Shown: piece by piece, positions 48,528-60,939 of the stretch | Layout: every line of letters begins with the position of its first letter | Numbering within the stretch: the first letter of the stretch is position 1 | DNA from: Pezicula radicicola | Lineage: Eukaryota; Ascomycota; Leotiomycetes; Helotiales; Dermateaceae | DNA: 64,000 nucleotides | NCBI GenBank assembly: GCA_003008705.1 | Contig: PDUO01000008.1 | Span: 682,001 to 746,000 of the forward strand | Reading direction: 5' to 3' | The notes under the pieces: model-generated | What the model saw: the letters and a program-made list of their open reading frames with translations, nothing else | The model's database searches: none | What the model was told of the DNA's origin: nothing | Position numbers and translations under genes: made by a program

Positions 48528-49323
48528 TTTTTAGAGCTGGTCTCTGGAAACTTCTTTCGTCCTTATCCTTAAACCAGTATTTTTGCATCGGAGAAATAGA
48601 TAATTTCCAAGAATGGTTTTGCCCTATCTTTTGTTAGAGTAAGATTCAAGTGAAAATGTGAATACAAGTGTAGATTATGTAGCCTCGCTTAAAATAGGGG
48701 TGGCCTATCGCTTAGAACTTTCGTACCTTTCGTAGATTTTCTAGCACAACCTAGGTACTGTTTATCTCCCACGAACTAGAGCAGGTAGGATATGTATAGA
48801 GAATCCCATGGCCTTCGCTTATGCAATACGTGAGTATTACAATTAACCAAGGTAGGGTTTTCTACACAGTACCGTCTAAGAAGGGGAATATACATTCGCT
48901 GGCTAAGCCACTTCTTTGATTACTTGAAGTGATAACTTAATTTACTTGAGTAACTTGCTTGGCTTGAGTAGCAGACTATGGTTCGGCAAGGGATTCACGA
49001 GCTCGTGGTATAGTTAAATATATAGAGGTTAAGCGTCTATAATAATTGAGGTAACTTGAAACAATGATACAAGGGGAGAATGTCATAATTTTGAAGTTGC
49101 ACAAAGGACAGTACGTTCATAAGGAAGATGTTTTATTACGTTTTAAAATTATGCATTTCATTGTTGTTCCAAATCTAAACAAAGGGAAAACGAGGCAAAA
49201 GAAATAAACTTACCTTTATTAAAAAAATTTAAACGAAATAACCTACCTTTTATTTTCAATCTTCTCAGCCCTTCTCACTTCAGAAGACGCAACGCCCCAA
49301 GGACTCATGTAAACGACCCGCAC
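48528..49323. other. Gene-free spacer with decayed repeat
   Basis: AT-rich. Contains AAGTAA/GAGTAACTTGC-like sequence near 48920-48970, similar in flavour to the repeat at 10830 and 57572 but too short to align firmly. Confidence 0.45.
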
Positions 49324-50379
49324 TTACATGAACCGAGGAATGTACGCCTTGCTAGGAACGCCAAGCCCAATATCAACGTCCTCAAAATTTCCCCCGGGTT
49401 TTGGAGTGGCAGGTCTCCCCTCCGTTCTTGATGGAAGAGGAAGTGGTTTGTTGGTGTCAGGAGCACCAATGGGTATTGAAGCAGTTGCTCTGACTTCCGC
49501 CGTCCGCTCTGCTTCGCTTCGAGTCACGATGGGGAACCGGCCTCGACCTATGCTTCTGCTGTGGTTAGCTGATTGTCGGAAGGAGAGAGGAGGTGGAGGC
49601 ATTGTCCGGTTTGCTTGTGTTAGGCTTCTGCCTATTTCTGGACGTGGTAAAGGTTTCGATCGCCAGTTGAGGGAGTCGCTGCGCCGTGGGAACGGAGGCT
49701 GCGTTTCTGGGGCTCTCTTACCCAGTCGCCAGTCCCAGGAGTCGTTGTCTTTGAGTGGCCGCTGGGACTGGTTTGAGAAAGAGCTAGGGTCGTTGAGTTC
49801 TTGGAGCTCGAAGCCGAAGGTGTCGATGCTTCCAGGTGATCTGTTTCTTGGTGTCTCCCTAGTTGTCTTTTGTTGAGATCTCATCCGGGACTGCTCTTCT
49901 TGTGGCTTTGGCTTTTGCTTGCGGAAGTCAGGCCAGATGGTTTTCTCGCTTGATTCACTTCCACGTCTCTCTTTTCCCTTTCCTATGTCCATCGCGACTG
50001 GCATTTCTGTTTGGAAGCCAATAGTGATGTGGCCGTCTCTGCTGGTACTCTCCGCATCACTCAAGTCTCCTAATTCTGGAATGATGATCACCTCATTCCG
50101 TTCATTTCTGGACGGAAAGACGGATCCTCGATGACCAGTTTCTTCCCGATATTTTAGTATTGCTGCGATGCCTTCTTCCAAAGACATGCCTTCGGTAGAC
50201 GCGAAGGCATGTCTGCAGTCGTGGCAGATTGAGTACACATTGGTTGTTTCTCTAGTAGGGCAAGTTTTTGTGAAGATTCTCTTGAAGGGATTTTTTGAGG
50301 AGTTGCACTGAGTCGTGTAGGAGTGCGAGTGTCCACAGATGGTGAAGCATTGTGTGATAGTGTGTGAATGAGGCGCCAT
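49324..50379 (-). CDS. Uncharacterised disordered protein with N-terminal Cys/His segment
   Basis: A single exon of 351 residues. The first 60 residues hold several Cys and His (TQCFTICGHSHSY, TCP, then SICHDCRHAF), which could form a small zinc-binding unit. A short helix follows (SLEEGIAAILKYREETGHRG). From about residue 85 on, the protein is low-complexity, rich in Ser, Pro, Arg and Gln, with proline-rich pieces such as TMPPPPLSFRQ. I do not recognise a family. Related architectures in fungi are annotated only as hypothetical. Confidence 0.65.
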   Translation of the reverse strand: MAPHSHTITQCFTICGHSHSYTTQCNSSKNPFKRIFTKTCPTRETTNVYSICHDCRHAFASTEGMSLEEGIAAILKYREETGHRGSVFPSRNERNEVIIIPELGDLSDAESTSRDGHITIGFQTEMPVAMDIGKGKERRGSESSEKTIWPDFRKQKPKPQEEQSRMRSQQKTTRETPRNRSPGSIDTFGFELQELNDPSSFSNQSQRPLKDNDSWDWRLGKRAPETQPPFPRRSDSLNWRSKPLPRPEIGRSLTQANRTMPPPPLSFRQSANHSRSIGRGRFPIVTRSEAERTAEVRATASIPIGAPDTNKPLPLPSRTEGRPATPKPGGNFEDVDIGLGVPSKAYIPRFM

Positions 50380-51236
50380 GTTGTAGCCCTGGTATTTGTG
50401 GAAGTAAGAAGATGATGATTTGAAGATAATGAGGATTCAAGATAGAAATAGAGGATAGAAATAGAGGCAAATATAGATAATCATGTTTTATTGTTCTAGT
50501 GTCGACAATAAGGATAATAAGACAATGAATTGTTCTCTTCTTTGTGTCAATGGTTTCTGACGAAGACAGTCTTTGTGTCTTTACGGTGTGTCTTTGATGT
50601 AGACTTTTTGGTTTCTCTTTATTTTGTTTCATACCACTGCTGGTAATAGGAACACTTGTTTTTCATTATTTTGAATATTCTCCCGTCGAGTTTGGCTTCT
50701 TTCTGCGGCGAGCTAGAAGCTGGCTGGGCTAGCAAGAAGCCTAGAGGCATCGAAATTCATGCCTAGAGCCCAAAGAAGTCTCATTCCATGAGTGCAGATC
50801 TGGGCGAGACGACTGTCTCGGTGAAACCCTTGGGAGAAGCGAGTGTGAAGTGGCCGTTTCTGAGGAAGAGAATCATTGAAGGTGATTGTCATTAGGCGCT
50901 TGCGAAACTTTGAATGCAGAAGTGAAGCCAGTTAAATAACTTCTTTTGTCTGCCTGCTTTGTGCCAAATCTGTGGCGACAAACACAATCCTCCATCACCA
51001 AAAGTATCTCAACGTCTCTGCCTACTCTAAATCTAATTATTGCAACAACATTACTTAGCGACTCGTATAACTCCTCTATAACAACCTCGTGTAGCTCGCT
51101 CCGTGGTATCGAAATTGCAAATAGCCAAAACCTCTAAAATATATACATTCTAACACGCATCTCATCTTCGGCACTTGCTGGTTAGGCCAATGACTGTACC
51201 TATCCAAGTCAAGTAGATACGACGAGAAGACATGAA
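50380..51236. other. Gene-free spacer
   Basis: Promoter side of the minus-strand gene at 49324 and 3' side of the DUF1275 gene. No gene seen. Confidence 0.45.
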
Positions 51237-52208
51237 TTATATCTGCAGAGCTTGCTTGGGTTTCCATATACTCCAGCTGATGGAGATGACGATTTTAACA
51301 AAGGCGGCAATCCAAAGCGCACTCGACATTCCTGCCTTGCTTCTGCTCAACCAGCCACCCGCAATGCCTCCAATGAGAATGGCCAGCACAGCTGCAGCTC
51401 TTCTGTTGCGCTTCACATTGTCGCTCTTTAATATTCTAGGATCGCTAGCCAAATCACAGTAAACACTGGTCAACACCGTAGTTGGCACTTCATTAAAACC
51501 CAGTAATCTGCTTGTAACAATCTGACCTCCACTTTGGAAAGCCAAGAATCCAAGAGGTACCAGTTCGATGAAGTGTACATCGGCGCCCGTCTCTGATTGC
51601 AAACCAATTGGTTCGGGGACCACGCCGGCTTGGACAAGTGCAGCAGCTATGATGATGCATGCGCCTTGGATAAAGAAAGAGGCTGAAAGTGTGCCGCGCG
51701 ATTTGGGATCAATGAGGCGGGTCCAGGAAAAAAAGAGGCAACCAAGGAGGAAGAAGATTATCGAGACGAGAGATTTGAGCCAACCGAAGGGATGAGTAAT
51801 TGGCTGACCAGATGCGCCCAAAGCGAGGAAGATGGTGTTTCCCTGTCCCATAAGTCAGTAACTGCACTTGCGCAGGTACGGAGGTTTAAAGATAAGGTAT
51901 GAGACGATTGCGCTAGGACGTACTGTTTGCATTGAAACAAAACAAGTCCAGGCGTTATAGGCGCTGCTATCACAGAGTCCAGAGACCAGACAGCAGGCGA
52001 TGATTGGGATGTCGGCATGATCTAGACTAATTTCTGTCTTCAAGTAGTTCAAGACAGTGCTGCGTGGTGGCTTCTGCGCAAAGTTCTTGGTGGAAGGGTG
52101 CTCTGTGGTTGGGAGGAACTCATTGTTGTTGTTGTTGCTGTTGCCATTGGCATTGCCATTGAAGGTCGCATCAGTCAAAGGAGCTGTTCTGTCGCGCTGA
52201 GCAGCCAT
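51237..52208 (-). CDS. DUF1275 (YoaK-like) membrane protein
   Basis: Two exons, 52208-51924 and 51842-51237, join across an 81 bp intron to give 296 residues. After a disordered Asn-rich N-terminus (about 60 residues) come several hydrophobic segments. The conserved DUF1275 opening reads CCLVSGLCDSSAYNAWTCFV followed by QTGNTIFLALG, the family's most recognisable block. Later blocks are FQSGGQIVTSRLLGFNEVPT and LTSVYCDLASDP, also diagnostic. Six transmembrane helices are likely. Function of the family is unknown; bacterial and fungal members are presumed transporters or membrane scaffolds. The intron falls inside the conserved opening. Confidence 0.88.
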
Positions 52209-52866
52209 TTTAGGTGCTGTCGCAATTGGGAATGTATAGTGGAGGAAGTCATCGTGGAAGGTGTAGATGGGGCAAGCAGAAAATATCCAAAAGACTAGCC
52301 TGGTGTTGAGAATTCGGAGAGAATTCGGAGTATCATACGGAGTAGTACTAAACGGATGAGATCCGTGAGAATAATGCTGACAATGTTGTTCCCATGGGAT
52401 TATTGATTATTCCCCAAAAATTTAGGCCGAGCGCGGCTGCACAAACTAACTGAAAGCAGCATAGCGGTTTTGATGCCTGAATTTTTTGGATTTTCCGAAC
52501 CGAATAAAATTATCTAGATTACAATTTCCCAATCTCTTCAGAGAGCCCCTCATCCATCCCTCTCCGTCCCCTCCAGTCTTTGCCACGCGCGGCGACGACT
52601 CTACAAAACTTCATATCTTCACCTTCCCTCTCTCTCTCTGCTTGGTCGGCCCCTCTCCACTCTCCAAATCTCCACTCCAAAAAAAATTTATCGTCAGCAT
52701 CCTGTATCCGTCAGCAGCGAGCGCCACGTTCCATCTTCGAAACTTTCAGCAAATTTTCACCCATTACCGCGCAGCACCAAATATCTTTCTGCGACAATAC
52801 GACTGTTGTATGGTTTGAATAGCTACCACTTCACCCTACCTTCAGAAGAGCGCAGCACGCTCAGAA
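52209..52866. promoter_or_regulatory. Divergent promoter; CT-rich leader of the EF-3 gene
   Basis: Lies between the DUF1275 start (minus) and the EF-3 start (plus). The EF-3 side has a pyrimidine-rich stretch near 52622-52642 (CCCTCTCTCTCTCTGC), typical of leaders of highly expressed fungal translation genes. Confidence 0.55.
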
Positions 52867-55800
52867 ATGCCTCACTTGGTTTCTCCGTCACGACCACTTC
52901 CCACCATGATTTCCAAGACCTCAGGTCCAGCGCCCACACAGGCCGAAATCACCACTCTCCTCGACACCATCTTCACTGCAAAGTCATCTGCTGCGTCAGT
53001 TGATGCATCTTACGCTCTGTGCGATCTGCTCCTGAACTCGGTCGGTTTTCGTGGGTTGACGGATTATGGCATTCTCGCCGAGGTCAAGAAGGCAGCAGCT
53101 GATAAGAAGAGTGGCACCCGGAGAGAGAGCGCCCAGAACCTTTTGGGTGCTTTGTTTGAGCGGTTCCCCCCTCAGCAAAAGGTCAGCGAAGTCATCTTCC
53201 TCCTTCAAGATGGTGGCATGGTTGCTTGCGCCCTCGATGCCTTGGCAGACAAAGGTGCAGTAGTTCGCGACGCAGCACAATACGGTCTTGATGCACTTTT
53301 CGGTCACCTCAGCTCCGAAGGTCTTGTAGTTGGACTCCTACCGGCCCTCTCCACTTACCTTGGAAAGCGCTCGGGAAAATGGCAGGGAACTGTTGGTGCC
53401 TACAAGTTGTTACAAAGAATGGCGGACAAAGCCAAGATGTCAATTGGAAGCAGCAAAGAGGAGGCAAATGATAAGGATATCTTGCGCGAATCTATTGGCA
53501 CCAAACTTGCTGGATTGATCCCAATTGTCGAGGCTGGTATGCATGATTTGAAGGCTGAGGTCGGAAAGCAGGCTGTTGCAACCATGAACTCCTTGACGAC
53601 CGTTCTTTCGAACGACGATGTTGCGCCAAGAATTCCCCTTTTGATCGCTACCATGGAGAACCCATCTACCGAGACACTCCAAAAGGCCATCCACGCTCTT
53701 TCCCAAACGACCTTCGTTGCTATTGTTACATCTCCCGTCCTCGCTCTCCTTACTCCCCTTCTCGAGCGATCTCTAAACACCCCCTCGACCGCACAAGAAG
53801 TTTTGCGACAAACTGTAGTGGTTGTGGAGAACTTGACTAAGCTTGTCCACGATCCAGTTGAGGCTCGTACTTTCTTGCCAAAACTGAGACCTGGAGTTCA
53901 GGGCGTCAAGGATCGCGCTTCTCTCCCAGAGGTCAGAGAATTGGCCGACAGAGCTGTCGCTGTCATTGATAAAGCTATGGGTGACGACGCCGATGTTGCC
54001 AGCAAGACCGTTGAGCGGACTTCTGATGATGATGTAGCCAAGTTCCTCGATGCCGAGATCAAAAAGAACGGTGGGGTCGGAGGCGACAAGGAAGTTTTCG
54101 AGCTCGCAAAGCCATACATCTGCAGTATGGTAGTTGAGGATGTTAACCATCGTCAAATCGCCCGTATCTCATCCAAGATCACTCCTTACCTGCAGAACTT
54201 GTTGAAGACTCCCGAGTCAGCATCAATTGTTGGAGCTTCCGTGGAGAAATACTATCTTGAAGAAGATGAGCGCAAGTACGGAAAGCCACCCAAGGAAGAT
54301 GATGGAGAAATTGAAATTGTGAACACTGATTTCTCCCTCGCTTACGGTGGCATGCTTTTGCTCTCCCACACCAACCTCCGTCTGCTCAAGGGCCATAGAT
54401 ACGGTCTCTGTGGTCGCAATGGTGCTGGAAAGTCTACCCTCATGCGCGCTATCGCGAACGGCAAATTGGACGGATTTCCTAGCCAGGACGTTCTTAGAAC
54501 CTGCTTTGTTGAGCACAACCAAGGCGAAGATGCTGATATTAGTATCTTGGAATTCGTCATGAAGGATGAGGCAGTCAACTCTGCTGGTAGAGAGCGTATT
54601 TCTGAGGTTTTGGCAGAGGTTGGCTTTACACCTGGTCCACAGGGTCGTCAATCTGAAAAGGTTGGATCTCTTTCCGGTGGTTGGAAGATGAAGTTGGCTT
54701 TGGCCAGAGCTATGTTGCTGAAAGCCGATGTTCTTCTTCTTGACGAACCTACCAATCATTTGGATGTTGCGAACGTTAAGTGGCTGCAAGACTACCTCAA
54801 GCAGCACACCGACATTACCAGTTTGATTGTTTCCCACGACTCTGGCTTCTTGGATGAAGTTTGTACCGATATCTACCATTACGAGCCAGGAAAGAAGCTG
54901 GCCGTATACAAGGGTAACTTGGCAGCTTTCGTTGCGCAGAAGCCCGAGGCAAAGAGTTACTACACCCTTTCTGCTGCTTTGGCCCCATGGAAATTCCCCG
55001 CTCCTGGTATTCTCACTGGTGTCAAGTCCGCCACCAGATCTATTCTCCGAATGACCAACTGCTCTTTCACCTACCCTGGTGCATCCAAGCCTTCCCTCTA
55101 CGATGTCTCTTGCCAGCTTTCACTCTCTTCCCGAACTGCTATCATCGGCGGTAACGGTGCCGGAAAGTCCACCCTTATTAAGCTCCTCACTGGCGAGACC
55201 GTTCCTAGCACTGGACGAGTTGAGAAGCATCCCAACTTGCGAATTGGTTACATCAAACAGCACGCCCTCGAGCACGTTGAAATGCACATGGAGAAGACTC
55301 CAAGTCAATACCTCCAATGGCGTTACGCAAATGGGGATGATAGAGAAGTGCAGATGAAGCAGTCGCGTATTTTGTCTGCCGAAGAGAAGGCTCAGATGGA
55401 GAAGATGATCAACATCGGTGAAGGAGATAGGCGAATTGAGTGCATCATGGGTCGTCAGAAGTACAAGAAAAGTTTCCAATATGAGATGTAAGTTTGCTTC
55501 CATCTTTTGACACTATCATTCACTAACCTGTCCGCAGTAAATGGGTTGGCATGCTGCCAAAGCACAACACCCAAGTCTCCCGAGAAACCCTCATCGAACG
55601 CGGTTTCACCAAGTTGATTCAAGAGTTCGATGATCACGAAGCTTCCCGTGAAGGCCTTGGTTTCCGTGAGCTTTCCCCCAAGGTCATCTCTAAGCATTTC
55701 GAGGATCTCGGTCTCGACCCAGAAATTGCCAACCACAACGAGATCTCAGGTCTCTCCGGAGGGCAGAAGGTCAAGGTTGTCATCGCCGGAGCCATGTGGA

Positions 55801-56276
55801 ACAACCCCCATCTTCTCGTTCTCGACGAACCCACCAATTTCTTGGATCGTGACTCGCTTGGAGGTCTTGCAGTTGCCATTCGTGATTTCAAGGGTGGCGT
55901 CGTCATGATTTCCCACAACGAAGAATTCGTCGGTGCCCTCTGCCCAGAACAATGGTACGTGGCCGACGGTCGTGTCACCCACAAGGGCAATCTTGCGGTT
56001 GCTGCCGATCGTTTCGAAGACGGTGGCAGCAAGCCCAGCTCTGGATTCAACAGCTCTGTTGTCTCTTCTGCAGCCCCTTCAACTGCTTCCTCAGCGGTCA
56101 ACTCTGGTGCCGAAGACAATGGTAGTGATATGGCTTTCCGTGCCAAGAAGAAGAAGAAGATGACTAAGAAGGAGTTGAAGGAGCGTGAGGTCCGTCGCAG
56201 ACTGAGACACATCGAATGGCTCAACTCGCCAAAGGGAACACCTCACCCCCCAGACTCGGATGCTGAGGACGCTTAA
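52867..56276 (+). CDS. Translation elongation factor 3 (ABC-F ATPase)
   Basis: Two exons (52867-55487, 55538-56276) split by a 50 bp intron give 1119 residues. EF-3 is the fungus-specific ribosome-bound ATPase that helps release E-site tRNA during elongation. Domain order is as expected: N-terminal HEAT-like repeats (to about residue 350), a four-helix linker, ABC1 with Walker A GRNGAGKSTL and signature LSGGWKMKLA and Walker B LLLDEPTNHLD, ABC2 with Walker A GGNGAGKSTL and signature LSGGQKVKVV and Walker B LLVLDEPTNFLD. A chromodomain-like insert sits inside ABC2 (SFQYEIKWVGMLPKH), and the tail is Lys-rich. An in-frame ATG at 52909 (MISKTSGPAP) is an alternative start closer to yeast EF-3 length. 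The leader 5' of 52867 is CT-rich. Confidence 0.95.
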
Positions 56277-58086
56277 ATATGATTTATGAGGAGGGTAAAA
56301 GTTTCCTTGTTCTATTTCCAGGACGGACTGTTTGCAGTATAGACAGGCGGTATCTTGGATTATGCGGTTGGCATATAGACATGAGAAGATGCATTTCTTT
56401 GGGGATTGCAACGGCGTTAACTATAGAGTGGTGGGGGTTGCATTAAGAGTTTGTTTTCTTTTTGCCCATTTTTCATGCACAGTTTTTCATAGACAGAAAG
56501 ACAGAACTGTTGTTGTAGTACTTATTTCTTGCGAGGAAGAGACTAATTGAACGGACTATTATCAGCCATTCCCCAACCTTTATACTTGTACATCTTCGCT
56601 CCTTTTGATATGCAAAGATGCTGTAGTACAGCATCTTGCTGCTGACATCTGCAGTGTCTGTTGTTTGCCTTAACCTGAGTACCGATAAAAGTCTCTGTCC
56701 CCCTATCGCCAGACACGACTCCTCAGTTCTCCACCGCCGCACATGTTAGCACATTCAGTCATCGGAACCTCTCCAAAACGCCGTTCATGCTTCTAACTTT
56801 CAGTCGGGAAGGTTGTCGCTGTCCCTGGTGCTGGCCCTTCGATTTCAATAACATTACTGATCTAGGTTTCCGCCTTTTTTCTCGCGTCGTATACGAATGA
56901 GGCCGTGGGAGGGCTCCAGCAGCTTGTGTGGCTCGAACGAAACAGGACACTAGACTTCTTCAGCTGCAACCTCGAAAGATGCATATCTGTGCCGTAAGGT
57001 TTAAGCAACAGCTTTTGGTATCTGATACCCAAATTTGCCATACAGAGATTTTCCTTATGTTCAATTTCGCTCCTCTACAACTATGCATGTATATGGGTAC
57101 GACAGCAAGTGAACGTTACGAAGCCTTGTTCGTGTGTATGTAGTTTATACTTGAAATTGGAATGCACCTTGCAACCTATGATCGTGGTTTGGGATGGGTG
57201 TATTAGATGACACAGGCAGGAGACTAGATATGCGTGCTGCAAGAATGTAGCATACCTGTTGTGCTTGAGGTGAGAAAAGCGGGATGGAACTTGGTTGATG
57301 ATGATACTATTTATCTACGGTGCAATGAACAGCGAATTTATGGATACTACGAAGCATGAGTTTCTGGATATATACTAGTAATGTTGTATTGTAATAGACT
57401 GTGTTTTTAAGTTGGGATTTAAGGTAGGGTTTCTCTTACGGTAGGGCTGGGTATTATTAGTAGTGTAGTATAGGTTTTAATTATCCCCTTTGATTTATAT
57501 ATTAGTAATTTGATATTCTTTAGTTAGCTTCTAATATATTTAAATATTCATTTGATTTGAGCTGGTTGGCTGACTTGATTTAAATAACCACCTTACTTGA
57601 GGAACTTGCTAAAATTAAGTCACTTACTTGCTGTAGGTAAGATAATTTACTTTTTGGGTAACTGTTTATTTCAAGTGACTTACAGTACTTATTTCATAGG
57701 CATTTTACTTAACTTATTTTATTTACTGTAAAGCTTAATGAAAATGCTACCTAAGAAATAATCCAAAGGTAGAGAGTATTCTAGTATGCATAACGTAGAG
57801 TTCTTATTATTAGGCGCCTACATACTCCGTACCCAAGTAAATACAGCCTAGCGTTACCCTATTTAAGCTTAAGTGCAGGGTCTGTGTGGTTGTAGCGAAT
57901 CACGAAAAGAGGAGGCTTCGCTTGCGCCTCAGCATCGCCACCAAACAGGCCAAGATCAGCCCCCTGTTTACGCAGTACTGTGCCGTAAATCTGACCGGTA
58001 CATCAAACACACAATCTTATCTTGCAAATTCATCTCTCCTTGCTACTTGCATTCCTCTCCACCTTTCGCTCTGAGACATCGCATCG
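56277..58086. other. 3' region of EF-3 and gene-free spacer
   Basis: No supported gene. From 57360 the sequence becomes AT-rich and includes the dispersed repeat copy at 57572-57680. Confidence 0.5.
57572..57680 (+). repeat. Dispersed AAGTCACT/GGGTAACT repeat, copy 2
   Basis: Same-strand match to 10830-10916, with transitions dominating the differences. It lies in an AT-rich spacer. Confidence 0.65.
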
Positions 58087-60939
58087 ATGAATAGTCGGCA
58101 TGAGATTCGTAACAATTATACAGCGGTGACAGGTCAGGAACAGAATGGTGATGATTCAGAGCAGGGGTGGGAGATGAACGACATGGCGGCGCCTACTGAA
58201 GTTAGGCGGCAACAGCATAGTGATGAGGAAGAGTCGCGTGATTTTGAGGGAGGTCAGGGACTTTTAGGGAAGGGGGGAGAGGGTGTTGGGCATAAGGAAA
58301 CGAGTAATTCGTGAGTTTGTTTACATATTTCCTCTTTTTTTCTCTTTTTTTCTTCTCTAATTAAGTATGGTATAACTTGGTTTGTAAGAGATTGTTTTGA
58401 ATAACCATCTATTCGGAAATGAGAGGTGGTCTTGAGTGACTCACCTGCCCTAATTGAAATGATCTATTATAAACCAATTCATACTGTAACTAACAAAAAA
58501 GTACAGAAAGCTAAGCAAAATATCAACAATCCTAGGGAAGCTAATCCCAAAATCTCTGAAGCAAAAACACGAGACAAAAGGATGGCGAGCAGGTATTCAC
58601 TATTGCATAGCACTCGTCTCTGTATGCTTCCTCATCAACTTAATCCTCACCATTGTCGCGGCAGCGACTCATTCCAACAACACGTTAACAAGTATTGGAA
58701 CCTTGTATTCGGGATCCTGTACTAAGGTCTCCCGTATCAACTCGGTCATACATATCTTTATCAATATTTTGAGTACTGCTCTTCTGGGTGGTAGTAATTA
58801 TGTCATGCAGATTCTTGGGGCGCCGATGAGGGAACAGGTCGATTCGGAGCATGCTAGGGGAAGGAGTCTTGATGTTGGGATTCCTAGTTGGAGGAATATG
58901 AGGAGGGTTGGGTGGAAGAGGGCTTTGTTGTTTATGGGGTTGTGGAGTAGCAGTTTTCCTCTTCATTTTTTGTGAGTTGTTTGGTTTTGTTTTCTTGATC
59001 TTTATTGGCAATCGAGTATGGCTCATCATCAGCCAGCGCTGAGTAATGCAAACTAATTCAGTAACTAAATCGCACGACACTGACTTGAAAAGCTGGAACT
59101 CGGTTGTATTTGCGACACTCGATTCCAATCAATTCGTTGCTGTTACAGTGGCCAGCGATTTTGAAACACAGCCTTTCAACTGTGTTCCTCAATATATGAC
59201 TTGGACCGATGCTGCAAGCAATCAACGTAGGGGCTCGGTGCCTTGCTCTGCTGCTGAAAGCTTCTTGGACGATGTAACAACCTCAAGCACCTGGGAACGG
59301 CTCGAGAATAAAGATTGCATGGAGAAATACTCAGCGGGCTTTCTATCAGGAAGAAGAAACCTTCTCATTGTTTCGAATTCGACAAAGGCTCAATTCTCGA
59401 GCATCTATAACTCGAATAGTTCTGCCTTCGGAGCTTTGGATAGCACCTCTTGGAATCAACGAATTTCAGACAGCACCTATTGGCTAGGTGATGGTTGGCT
59501 TTGCAAACATGCGGGTGACGACTTTCTTAGTGAAGCAATAGGGTCTGGAAAGAGCTGCTCGGATGACAGTTCTGCGACATCGGCTATCATCTCACATGCT
59601 CAGAACTGGCAGATCAAGAATGAGAATAGGATATTTCCTGTGCAATACTGCTTGAGCGAGGTTGTTCCTGAACAATGCAAGGTTCAGTCTCTACTAGTGC
59701 TATTACTAGGTGTTACATGCATGAACTTGATCAAATTGACCTGCATGGTACTGGGAATTTACCTTATAAATGACAGACCGTTTATGGTTCTTGGAGATGC
59801 AGCGGCTTCATTCTTACGGGTTCCGGATTTTCAGACTGTGGGAAGGTGCCTTTGGACGGGGAAGGATTTCCAAATTAGTGTATGGCGGAGAATGGGTGAG
59901 TGTTTTGGGATGCGGAAGAGATATTTGGAAGCCGAGGCTAAGGTTTGGGATGGGAAACGAAGACGGTGGTTTGGAGCAGCTCCTTTTGGGAATTGGTTTT
60001 GGTATCTCGTCTGGTAAGTGTTCTCCTTTCACTCCTTGTATATCTTCTGCAAGAACAAGAAATAGACCTAGATAAGACCTAGATAAGATCGATTGCTAAC
60101 GTATCATTAAACATAGTACCCTTGTTACACTCTTCGTCCTAGGTGGAGGAACAGCTTCCAGCATAGCAACCATGAGTTCCAGCTCAAAAGCAGCCGCACT
60201 CTCCTCTCAAATTGGCACAGCAACAGCAGAATCAGCCTTCGAACTCTGGCCCGGCGTCTCCACCAACTCCGCAGACTTCAACACACTTATCAACATGGCC
60301 ATGCTAGCCAACGCACCACAAGTTCTCTTCGTATTCTTCTACTATATGAGTAATCGACTTATCACCTGCATGCTCTCCGCGGACGAATGGTCAAGATTCA
60401 CTTTTAGACGACGCTCATTACGCGTTAGTTATCCGACTGGAAAGCAGAGAAGTACTTATTGGTTACAAGTACCATATCGATATAGCCTTCCACTTCTTGT
60501 CATATCAACATTAACCCATTTCTTTATTTCCGAGTCGCTATTTGTATTACGGGTTTGGATTTATGATTGGCAAGGTAATATCGTCCCTGGGGATGGGTAT
60601 GCATTTGGTGACGGAGGACCTTTAAATAACACAATCGGGTATAACGCTAGAGCGATCATTACTAGTCTTTCGTTTATGACGCTGATTATGTTGGTGGTTG
60701 TTGGTATGGGGTTTAAAAAATATCATCCCGGGTTACCTTTGGCGGGGAATAGTAGTTTGGCTATTAGTGCTGCTTGTCATCGTCCCGTGGATGATAATGA
60801 TGCTGCTGAGGAGGAGTTGATGTGGGGTGCTGTTGGACATCAGGTTGATGAGAGTTATGGGATGGAATATGGACATTGTTGTTTTTCGAGTGGGGAGGTT
60901 GAAATGCCGATTGTTGGAAATTTGTATGCTGGGAGTTGA
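58087..60939 (+). CDS. DUF6536-type multi-spanning membrane protein
   Basis: Four exons join in frame: 58087-58310, 58507-58971, 59093-60013 and 60117-60939, giving 810 residues. The N-terminal 80 residues are acidic and disordered. The fungal family hallmark follows: TKGWRAGIHYCIALVSVCFL (helix 1, opening GWRxG), SIGTLYSGSCTKVSRIN, GGSNYVMQILGAPMREQVD and SWNSVVF-like WNSVVFAT after the third exon start. Other helices occur near SLLVLLLGVTCMNLIKLTCM, TLVTLFVLGGG, LANAPQVLFVFFYYMSN, a SLPLLVISTLTHFFISESLF region and LIMLVVVGMGF. A Cys-containing lumenal loop (QPFNC, VPC, CMEKY) suggests disulphides. About 7-8 membrane segments are likely. Function is unknown for the whole family. Confidence 0.82.

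Noticed and set aside
53400..56224. Several long minus-strand frames opposite EF-3
   Set aside because: Antisense shadows of a codon-biased gene; no independent coding evidence.
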